A model generated the notes under the pieces. It saw only the letters and a program-made list of their open reading frames with translations, did no database searches and was not told the origin of the DNA. Positions 1-10,740 of a stretch of 64,000 bases of DNA are shown one piece after another. Position numbers and translations under genes: made by a program. The DNA is taken from the NCBI GenBank assembly GCA_003640385.1, contig RCAB01000218.1:35933-99932 (forward strand), read 5' to 3'. The DNA is from Setaria digitata. Its lineage: Eukaryota; Nematoda; Chromadorea; Rhabditida; Setariidae. Position 1 is the first letter of the stretch. Each line of letters starts with the position of its first letter.

Positions 1-201
1 GATCGATGTGATATGCCATGGGATTTTTAGAAAAAAATTGCATTTAGTTTGTCGAATATATAACTTTAAAACTTAGAAGGAAAATTGATTGCACCCGGTT
101 TGTTTGTCTACATTGATAGGTTGCTGATTTTTTTTAATTTTTCTTATTAACTAGTTCTGTTTTTTCTTATAAGTTCAAATTTTAATTATGTTTTAATTTA
201 C

Positions 202-259
202 TGATCCATCCAAGTTCCAATGTTAAGGATTTGGCCAACTGCTAATGGAAGAAGCGGAA
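202..259 (+). pseudogene. Degenerate duplicate of part of the ELP3 exon, inside the upstream intron
   Basis: Bases 202-259 match bases 382-439 of the functional ELP3 exon at a constant offset of 180 bp. I count about 7 differences in 58 positions by eye. Read in the ELP3 frame the copy gives DPSKFQC, a TAA stop, [11 protein letters not shown], then a TAG stop. The match ends abruptly on both sides, so it is a fragment and not a whole exon. It lies in the intron before the true exon and has no good acceptor, so it is most likely a dead local duplication. Inclusion in mRNA would truncate ELP3. Confidence 0.85.
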
Positions 260-319
260 TAGTTATTACAATTTATCTTTATTTATCTTTTGAAAGGTTT
301 TTAAGGGATGGTTCTTCAG

Positions 320-1523
320 GGTGGAGTATCAGTTGTTCGTGAACTCCATGTTTATGGTTCGGTAGTACCTGTATCGGCACGTGATCCATCCAAATTCCAA
401 CATCAGGGATTTGGGCAACTGCTAATGGAAGAAGCGGAGCGGATCGCCAAAAATGAACATTATAGCAAGAAATTGTCGGTTATTTCTGGTGTGGGTACAA
501 GGAATTATTACCGGTAAATTTAATTAATCCTGATTTTAAGAGTATTGCAGATTATGAGTTTCTGTTATATTAATGGTGTATGAACAAGTACTTGGTTAAC
601 AAAAGAAGGGGAAAAAACATCAGGTCAATTTTAAAAAGTGAAGAGAGTTACTCCAACGTGGAGAACCAGCAAAACATTGAAAAATTGTTGTGTGAAAAGT
701 AAATCTTTCATCGTATGCAATAGTTCTGTGCATGTTGTTGATAAAACACTTAGCCCTTTATAATCATATTTCATTTCCAGTCTTTTTTTTTTGAAATGTA
801 AGAGGTTCAGAAGTGAGTTAACGTGTTTTTCATGGTCTTGTTATTAAAGTTTAGTGAAAACTTGATATATTTTTTTAATAAATAAAGTGCTTAGATTTAT
901 TTAGCCTGCCTTTTCTATAAATTTATTTCTCTTCCGATGGAAATAATTGTCTGGTTTAGGGCTGGAAATTTTGTTTCCTTTTCTTCTCCGTCTTAGCTAT
1001 AAGTAAATCTTTTTAAGAAAAATAAGTCCCTGATGCAGTTTTCATGGAGTCAAAGGACTTCTAATTATATCAGAAAGAGGAGTGTAGACAACTAGGTATA
1101 ATTCTTGGATAAAAGTGTGTCAGAAGAACTCAATATTTTTTTTAAACCTTATGAAATTGTTTGCTATCAAGATTTGCCACCTCATGAGTTTTGACGAACA
1201 TCAGTTTATTCCATCCAGGAAAAGTGCTGTTGAGGTGGGGGATTTGCCATACCTGTTAGTTTTCATCTGCTTCTAATAATTTTTTAGGTTGTATTTATCG
1301 GACTTCTCCGATGCATGTATAGTAATTTCACTTTTAAATTTTAAGGTTTTAAGGTACTGAAATGTCTTTTCAGATGAGATGAAACTGCTTTATGTTTCAC
1401 CATAAACAGTGATTGGTAATTTCTATTCATTTTTTGAAGAAAATTTTTTCTTTGGGAGAATAAAAAAATTTCAGGAAAATGGGTTACGAATTGGATGGTC
1501 CATATATGTCGAAGTTGCTATAA
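320..1523 (+). CDS. elp3: Elongator complex subunit 3, C-terminal end (last two exons)
   Basis: Exons are 320-513 and 1475-1523, joined across a 961-bp GT-AG intron. The split codon is Arg (CG|G) and the stop is TAA at 1521-1523. The first exon opens after a TTCTTCAG acceptor and reads [13 protein letters not shown], then [18 protein letters not shown] and [12 protein letters not shown]. The second gives [15 protein letters not shown]. These are hallmark stretches of the GNAT acetyltransferase domain at the C-terminus of ELP3, and QHQGFG is the acetyl-CoA binding loop. ELP3 is the catalytic subunit of Elongator, a radical-SAM/acetyltransferase enzyme that modifies wobble uridines in tRNA. The radical-SAM part must lie left of the window, so the gene is truncated by the window edge rather than broken. 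The intron upstream of 320 holds a degenerate copy of part of this exon. Confidence 0.95.
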
Positions 1524-4097
1524 TTTTGTTTTCTGCTTTTTTTCTCTCATATATTAATACTAGAGCTTATATATAAGAGTACAAATTATTCATAAATTCC
1601 TTAGCCTCTTGACAAGATTTCCATTATTTGTCATTTAAAAATTACCCTGCTTTACCGCTCCTTATTTCGTAGTCACTAAATTCCACTAACAATTTTTTGA
1701 AGCCCTTTTTTTCGCTTTTAGTCCGTACAATCCTTACATTAAAGAGTTTGCGTCTGGTTGTTATTCAGATTATTTTCAGCTTGTACTGCCTTCTTGTTAC
1801 CAACTTAGTTAAATGGATCCGTGTCACCAAATTTTATTTTGCCACTGTTTTAGGCTTCTAGAAGCACAAAGGATTCTGTTATCCCCCTGTTCATTGAAGT
1901 CTCTTTTTTCATATTATTTCACTGTTTGTTTTCCTACAATTAAACACCTAATAAATGGTAAAAGATTCTAAAGTTTAAAAATATTGCATATCGAGGTGGT
2001 GGAAGTGATAGGTTAAAGCAACGGGATTTGAATTATGCACACATTGGAGTTGATTAATTATAAAGGAGAATTTCCCTCAATTTTCATTAAAAAAGAGTTG
2101 GTTTACAGACTGTATATGACATTGCATAAATATTCTCAGTGGAAGTACTTCCAGGAATATGTGAATTATGTCAGTGTGTGTTCGTATCACCTGAAGTAAT
2201 CGGGGAATCTCAAGCTGTGACGAAATGTCAACTAAACATTTCATCCAAGCTTTTCTTCTTCCTGAGGTAGACTGAATTTCCAATTTTAAGCTACTGGCTG
2301 AATTTTCCATGTCTTACACATGCAAAAGGTACAGTTGCTGTTGGGAAAGTCAATTAGAATTGATTCAGAGTCGTTGTTATGATTTGAATTCGTCCTGCAA
2401 TTGTTATTTCGGAAGTTAAATATGAATTACTTCATATTAAATAAAACATGTATTCTGCTGCTTACTGATGCATAAATGCAGGAAAAAGTGGAATAGCCAA
2501 ACTGTAAAATTCTATCACATTATAAGCGGGGAACATCAGTTTAAACTTTTGTTGAAAAAAGGTCTGCTTTTGATTCTGTCTTATGATGATATTTGACATA
2601 ATTCTTTTGATTCTTTCATTGAAATTAAACAGAAGAGACTTCCTTTATGCGCCTCCATCTAAAATTATAAATTTCTTCATAAATAAGATGAGATTGTGAA
2701 GACCAGCAAAGACAACGAGCATTCTGCGCTGGATCAGCAATGAAAAGAAGCTGTGAAATTAACCAACAAATATCGACAATTTCACTTCTGTTGTAGTCAC
2801 TAAGAAAACGATTGTTTGATCTGTGATTAGTTGCTGTTTCAAATAGCGAACAAGAATATCTTGCAGGATAAATTGTCAAATAAGCTGATTGAAAAAAACA
2901 AGCTAGACATCCACAGGGAATATGGTGTTTATTTTACATGGGTTTCGCACAGTAGAAAGAGGACAGTGGCTATTTGAACAGCATATTTGAACAGTAGCAC
3001 ATTTGAAACAGCTGGGATTACAACGGATTGAATTCTGATGCCATTTTTTCAGTGGTTGAGTCAGAAGGAATTCAGAAACTAACCAATTAGAAAATCCTTT
3101 ATTTATTGATTAATTGAAATATAGCTGGAATTTCAATCTTTTAAGCAAGAGTTTTATAGAAATACTACAACTGTGCATGTGAATCATGAAAAAAGAAAAA
3201 GAAAATGAGAAAATTGTTGGCCTTCACTCCGTATGACAGTAGCAGAGAAGTAAAAAGCAAATATATGCAGCAGTGCCAATTAGAAGAAATTGATATCCGG
3301 TGCAGTAATTTTTTTAAGTTTTGATTGGGAAATCTCTATGAAATGTTACAGTAATGATAATAATAACAATATAATAATAACGAAAGTGACAATGACTTAT
3401 TCACACCAGACTTAACTTCTGTAACTGTGATAGTGATGATGACTTATTGTCATTCGATGATTGTCACATGAATTTTGCCGTACTGCTCATCTGTGAGTTA
3501 AACCCATGGATCGGTTATTTTAATTTTTTGTCGAAGTTCTGGCAGTTTTTTAAGACGAATTATTTAACAATTTCTGAGAAAGGGAAAGAAAGAAAGCTCG
3601 CAGTATTATTTGTATATAGAAATACAATGAAAATGAAAGATGTGACATAACGAAAGTGTACGCCATATCAATGGATTGAAAATATTGTAGCATATTTTTT
3701 AATTGATTTAGGCAAAAGATATAGTGATTATGCTAATTTAGTGACGTTTGATAATTGCAGTTAAGATGTAATTGAAAGCTCACAGAAATGAGATAATATA
3801 ATAGTAAAATTTATAGCAATTGAAATCTTGTTTTCCAATTGAATTTCCCGGTTCTTTCCATATTTCCGGGGATGATTTAAAAGTTTGGACGAGAAAATCT
3901 TAACATATCAGCCTTAAAATTAAAATTACTCTTAACTGGTCATGACATGAAGTAATCCCATCGAAGGAAGATTATTTTTTAAGCAAAAATAAAGTACCGG
4001 TTAGAGATATACAAATTTCAAGATATTCTAAAATAAAACAGCAATTCAAGTCAGACTAACTTTTTATCATCAATCAGTTGGTGTAGCGAATCCTTCA

Positions 4098-4129
<32 letters not shown>

Positions 4130-4137
4130 AATTCAAA
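1524..4137. other. Intergenic region between convergent elp3 and the coiled-coil gene
   Basis: About 2.6 kb between the ELP3 stop and the end of the minus-strand coiled-coil gene. Short open frames occur (for example around 2077-2310 and 3447-3650), but none has coding-like composition, splice-phase support or a recognisable motif. A short imperfect TAA-rich stretch lies near 3354-3380. It should include the 3' untranslated regions of both genes. No convincing polyadenylation signal sits close to either stop. Confidence 0.6.
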
Positions 4138-7100
4138 TCATTGTTCGTTTGTTTTTGGAACTTCCATCTGGCTGATAATGTCATACATTGATGCGCGATT
4201 TTTGGATATGTCAACACGATTTAGAAGACTTGAAATTTGTCGTTGAAAATCGTCATCTTCTCGCTGATTCAGTGCAATACGCTGCAAATTTATCAATTTT
4301 CTTTTTACAAAACTTCTATGGTTTTTGGTTGTAGAATAACTGAGACTCTCAAGTTCCAGTTCGGAATAATGGTTCCTGGAAATGCGTTGAAATTACAAAT
4401 GTATAAAGCATTACAGAGAGAATTTTACTGGGATGAAATTCATCCAAAATCTAAAAATAAAAAGGAGTCTACCACTAAAACTTCATTTTTCCCATATAAA
4501 TTGAAAGAAGACGAATTAAAGGAATGAATGCAATTGATTTGAATTTTGGACAGAAAGGTTTTCTAAAAGTTTCCATAAAGACTTCTTAAGGATGATAAAT
4601 GAATTTCGCTTGATGAGATTCGGAAATCTCGATTTTTGAGCCTCCGTTCAACTCACTCCAACAGGATGACGGTATCACAAAGAGGAAAATGTACAAGACA
4701 ATAAATCTTGAGTGTGTTGGTGTCACAATGTGTACGCGAGAAAATGATCCAAATAAACAATCTGATTTATTTCAGCAATTTTTTCCAGTCGAATTTAAGT
4801 ACATTTTATGTTGAAGTATTAAAAGGCATTTAGGAAAGCAACTGAACGAATTTGTGTTGGAATGCATCTAAAACATAAAATTTCATGGTTCGATATAATA
4901 GATGGCATATTGAAGGAGAAAAAAAAGGATTCGTCCAAAACGAAAACGATGCACTTCAAACGAAAACAGTTGCAACTGGTTTATAAATCATAAAATGGAA
5001 GATTTTCTTCCAGGCAACAAACAAATGATAACCTTTTTTAAAGAGCTTCTATACAAGAATATTCGCTTTCTTACCTAATAAATTTAACTAGGCAATTTCA
5101 AATCTTTAGTTTTTGAAATTGATCTTTTGCTTACGAAAAGGAACGGCTGAAAAGCTTAGAAGAGAAAAAATTCAAAGAGGATATAAATGGGCATTCAGCA
5201 AAGTTCGCCAAAGTTTTCTTTTATTTTTTTACTTGAGCCGCAGAATTAGAAGACTCATTTGATTCACTGCTGATTCGGTGAACGAGTCAGTCTAGCATGC
5301 AAAAAATGGATTAATATCATGTCCTATAAGGAATCACTGATCGATCAACTTAATAATAAGAAAGCTTCAAATATCTTTGTCAGAAATAAAAGAAAAAATT
5401 TCATCCCAACTCATAATTTATAACAGAGAACTTCAGGTTTGATTTACAAGTTCTTCAGGATTTTTAGGAGTTTTAAAAGGAATAAGAACTTGCAAGGAAC
5501 TTGAAGAAACAGGCGTGACCTGTCTACAGACTATTTTTTTGCAAACCTTGATTAAGGTGAAGACTTTGAAAACGATGTTTAGATTCCTAATTTTTTTTTT
5601 CATCATTATTATTTTCGAGAAGTTTCATTAGAATGCCAAATAAATTGGCCGAAATTTTTGAAAAAAAAAATGGAAATCTGTCCTGTCAATTTTGTAATGG
5701 ATGTCGAAAATTTCAGGAAATGCTATCGACGAACTGCAAAGGGTTAAAAATGAGAGACCTCAAGAAATCTAATGATTAAAGAATATATTGTCAGAGCAAT
5801 CTTAATTTTAAAAAGTTAAGTGAAAGTTTTCTTTTTCAACCAGAAAAAACGATTGATTAAATCATTTGTCTCGTGGCACAGTGTCAATCGTTTGGTTAAC
5901 CCATCAACAGTAAATAATAGTCGTTCTTTTCTATATAACTGATTTAGTTCAATTAATTATGCTCCATTCTTGTTACTTAAATAGATATGTTATAAAGAGC
6001 TAAAAAGTTTTCAATTCAAACCAATCATACTCTGAAGTTAAAAAAAAAAAGAACTTATAATAAAAAATATGAAGAGGTAATTTTTAATGAAATTGCATCA
6101 ATTGTAAAAAAAATTGGGCAGTTACAGGCTACACGAAGAAAGAATTTGAAGATTTTTTTTTCTAAACTAATTTTATAGAAAATTATAATAGAATAAATAA
6201 GAATTTAGAAAATTTCTTTGAATGAAGTAATTTATTTATTCATGCATGGTACTCTAAAATATATTCTAATGACACTGTTGAGATAATTCAGAACGAATGA
6301 GATTTGAATAAAACGATCCAATTCACTGTATTCTTTCTCTTCTTCCCATTCTTTCGGTTTGTCAGAATGTCAAAGATGAAATTTTCACATATAAACCGAA
6401 TTTACGTATGCGTATGAAACGGATCACTGATGCATTCAGCAAATAATGTTGAAAATTAACATATTTAAATGCTATATCGCCTCAAATTAATGCAGATATT
6501 TGAATAATTATTTAAAAAAAGAAAAAAAAAATTTATGAAGGAGAGTTGATAAAGTGTTAAAGAATGACAACACTGATCTGTTTGAAAGGAATACCAAACA
6601 TTATGGTTTAAATTCTTTTATGTTATATGACGAATAGCATTTGATTACTTTGGATCAATAGAAGAAACAATGTTTCAAATTAATTTTTATGAAAATAACT
6701 GCAACTCTTTTACCAATGTGCAGGCCAGTAGCAATGTGAATAATACGAATTTCAAAATCCTAGAATCCTTAATTTTAATAACCTAGCAAAATTTATTACA
6801 ACATATGGCGCAATGTTATATTTAATTCTTTAACTTTCAGTGGGGAACGGCATTTATGATATTACTTTGTACCGCTTTATCATAACGATAAATTATTAAA
6901 CTGAAAATATTCTCGATTGTTCGTGTTAACGTTTAAATATCCCACACAATGTATTTTGACTCTGTAGTATTATTTTTGTGATCAAGAAATAAAAAATATT
7001 AAAAATGAGTTCCAGAATATTATAATTCATCATGGTTAGAACGATAATAATAGTTGTTTCAAGCCTAAACCAGTTAAATACTCGAATTACTTCATTTTTT

Positions 7101-9191
7101 TTCAACGTAATTGAAATTTTTTACTTACATCTCAGGAAAAGCCTTTAATTCATTTTCTCCAACTTTTTTTTCCAAATATAAGGAAATAAGCGTTCATACC
7201 TCGTGAAATGAACGGCGTCTTTTTTCACGTTCTTCCCTCTGATGTCTCAGAGTATCCATCAACTTTTCATTGTGTACTTTAATCCTTTCTTCAACTTTAT
7301 CCATGTAATGATTCAAATGATCCAGTTGTGAATCCAGTTTTCGAATCTCTACAACTACAGTAATAATAGCAATAAGTTTATATTATTGTAAATGCTCAGT
7401 TGAAAAAAAAAGTAAGAATATTTCTTCCGGACACTGGTTTTTTTTTTCGAAAAGGGAGAAGTTTTTAAATAAAACAAAGGGAAAAGATTGAAAAATGATT
7501 TAAATATACATATGCACACTAGTTATACCGTTTACTCTAATAAAAAAAAAGAAAGAATTAGGTGAAAGAGACAGTGGTGATGGCTTCATTTCTCAGTCCC
7601 TTATTTATTCCTTTAGAAACAGTTAATGGTCAATGGGGTAGGAAGAAAGCAAAGAAAGACTAATAATTCTAGACACTTCTCTCAAAAATGATTTTTTTTT
7701 TTTCATTCTTTTCAGTAGACAAGTAGTGACTTCAATTTCATTTAACGGAACTAACTTCACTGTTTCAACACCTTGAAATAAAACTCAAAGTGAAAAAAAG
7801 CAAAATTTGCCTTCACTTCCATCATCTTCAGGTATGATTTCATTGAGAACTTCGAGACCTCGTTGTAGTACCGCAAGTGAACTACTTTTGTTGTTCTCGT
7901 TTGCTTCTGCCGCAGTACCGTTTGTTGTTGCCTGCAATACTTTAATTAAATAATAGTTGCTTAAACGCGAATCATTTTGGATTGGAAATTTAACGCTTTA
8001 TAACCGTTAGTTTGTAAGCTAATTAAATTTAGACTTGAATCGACTTATAAATATGAAATATTGACAAGATGGCTGGGAAAACTGGAAGTAACGCAACGAA
8101 ATACAAAGGGATTACTCAAAATAAAAGGTCGGAGTCTTGGCACGAGATTAGAACAGATGTATCGGATACCAAAAACTGGAATAGTTGTGATATTAAACAC
8201 TAGAATAGGTGTATTTACCTGTTTTGGTGTAATAGAGACATATATGATTTTGAACAAATTATTTTGCTCAATTTGAAACGCAAACACAGAAGAAGATATT
8301 TTTCAAAAGTTAAATGAATAAATTGGCTAAAATTAGTGAAATTAACAAATGGCCAGCAGATATGAATTTTCTTTCTGTTTAAGTAGATAAAAAAAAATAA
8401 CGAAATTAAATAAAATTAAAGAAGAAAAATACTTTGTCAGCTCTCCTTGTCCATTTTTTGCTTTATTTCCTCAACTTTTAACTAAAAAAGCAACGGATAA
8501 GAGAAGCCGTAACAAGAAATGGATCTTATAAATATAAATCCACACTTTGAATTGTTTTAAACTTTTCTTTTTATAGTTTCAGATTTTATGACGCACATAA
8601 CTGATTATAATTTGGAACATTATCAATGGTTTGAAATAAAATGATATCTACTTAAAGGTCCATTTCTTTTTTTTTTTTCTTTTTTTCCAAACTAATACCC
8701 AAACATCGATTTCTTTTAAGGATAGAACTGTGAAGTCAACGATTAAGAACTAGCTTATTTCGATGCTTTATTACCTATTTCATGCTCAGGATAACTCATT
8801 GTTTTCCAAACTTGCTAATTATTATTAATATTACATTTTTATGGCTTATTATTTAAAGTTTTACCTGTAATTACGTTGTAAATTTTGTTATATTTCCTTG
8901 AAATACTCAAGAATATACCTGAATTTGCGAAAGCGGTGGTTTATTCCTCATTCGGACAACAGTTCTGCTCTCATCTGCTGATGGTGACGATGATTTACTG
9001 AGTTGACCACTGTTCTTTTTTTCAGTTGTTTCGCTTTGAGTAGGTTGAAGTAACTGTTGAGGCTGTTGCTGCTGAATGTTAGTGAATGATGTAGAGGAGG
9101 TTGACGAAGTGGATGATAAAGTTGTTGACGACATTACAGCTTGATCACTATTGGCACCACTAATTGCTCTGTTTCCTTTATCACCGTTCAT
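4138..9191 (-). CDS. Bublin/UPF0184-like coiled-coil protein with Ser/Gln-rich N-terminus
   Basis: Four exons on the minus strand: 9191-8919, 7931 to about 7811, 7354-7200 and 4281-4138 (stop TGA at 4140-4138). Splice phases agree and give a protein of about 230 residues. Exon 1 starts MNGDKGNRA and is rich in Ser, Thr and Gln (about residues 20-60), so probably disordered. Exon 2 gives LEVLNEIIPEDDG. Exon 3 carries a charged heptad region with KLDSQLDHLNHYMDKVEER and then REEREKRRRSFHE. Exon 4 continues as RIALNQREDDDFQRQISSLL and ends VPKTNEQ. The LDxLNxxxDxxEERxxxHNEKLxxxL spacing resembles the bublin family, small coiled-coil proteins linked to intermediate filaments in C. elegans intestine. 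That match is from memory, so the function is tentative. The exon 2 donor is ambiguous: GT after 7817 or GC after 7811, both in the same phase. The last intron is about 2.9 kb. Coding status is more certain than family. Confidence 0.75.
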
Positions 9192-10702
9192 TTAAAACAA
9201 ATTTTCTTCTTTCTATAGCTCCTTCCGTTGTTGCTTATATGATAGCGATTTGTTCGCTGTAAAAATACCAATCAAACAAACAGCTTTTTCCTCATAAAGC
9301 GAGAATGATAACGACGCCAATCGAATGATAACGCATGACAGATGTGATGTTTGATATGAGCCACAGAAGACATTTAACAATTTCTTCTATTTTATAAAGT
9401 TGATGATAAATTACAAATGACGATGCGTTCATGCGGGATGAGAAGAAATCACTAGGAAAATCAATGAATGAATTTTAAATCTTGAAATAAAATAGGTATT
9501 GGAGGCGATAAGAGTGAACGTGAAGTGACACGAATGCTTTCTCTCCTATTCCTTCCATTTTAAATTTCACATTTTACAGGTAGAGTGAGGACTGTCTAAT
9601 TGTGTCCAATCCATTGATGTGTAAAAGTTGACCTAATAGTGCCGTATATTCCTTCTGCTAACACTTTTCTTTATCATACCGGCGCATAGGTGTCTCTATC
9701 ACTTCATTTCAAATTAAGGTGATGTAACTCAAAAGAAACTGAAACCAGGAATGAAATGAATAAAAAGAAGTTACAAAGCATATGGGGTTGGAGCGCTTGA
9801 CAAACATGTCACAGAGACAGAAGCACTTCTCATGAAAAGAAATCTCTTCGCTTCATGCGAAATCACTTCGTTGTAATGTTTCTTTTGGAGGACAGGGAAG
9901 TTCGACGTCGACGGGCACTAACTGTGCAGGTGGTAGCTATTAGTAACCAACCAGTCATTATGATGTTGATCTATCGGAATTTAAAAACAGAATTAAAAAA
10001 TAGCGACAAATATGGTCATTACACCTAGCTTCACATTCATTTCAGAAAGCACGGCAGGGAAACTGTCCAAAATCTAATAATCAAAGTAATGTGTAGTTCA
10101 TGGATAACTATTACAATATGAAGAGAATACGACCTTGTCGCAAATAATTGTTGAACTAAATATCGATATAAAAGTAATGCTGAAGGCATACTGTCTTTAA
10201 ATGTCGATATGTAGTATTTGATTTCAGCAGACAGTTTCTTCCAACGACTTCTGGAAAACTGAGATTAGTGTCAAACTTTAAATTTTAAAAATGCCAAACG
10301 AGAAAGCAACACAACAGATGAGATCGTAAGTTCAGACAGAGGATACATTACCCGTGAGAGAGGGTACACTACCCACCCATGACAAAGGGGCCACTGCTGT
10401 TATATGCTACACGCAGTAGCAGTAATCAATATTTCGAGTCTCTTCACAATTAATGAAACTGTGATGTTTATGTAATTAAAAAAAAAAACATAAACAAGTT
10501 CTAGTGGATGTCAGAACTGCGATGACAGGAAGAGTTCGACACAGTTATCACTTATCATTATCCAATGGCACAGATAATCAATATTTCTTTATCATCATAT
10601 CAGAGGTCTGAAAAGAAAAACAAAATCAAAAGAAGCTCTGCATCGAATCTTTCGGCGACAGCACTTCGCATAATTCTCCAACAATCATTCCTGATTTGTG
10701 GG

Positions 10703-10740
10703 TTGTGTGTGTGTGTGTGTCTGTCTGTCTGTCTGTGTGT
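10703..10740. repeat. Compound GT / GTCT microsatellite
   Basis: An uninterrupted GT run is followed by four GTCT-type units and a few more GT units. It lies in the gene-poor region and creates a spurious Cys/Val-rich open frame on the plus strand. Confidence 0.9.

Noticed and set aside
8045..8287. Overlapping open frames on both strands inside intron 1 of the coiled-coil gene
   Set aside because: Neither has acceptor and donor sites in phase with the flanking exons, and I recognise no motif. A short old repeat is possible but unsupported.
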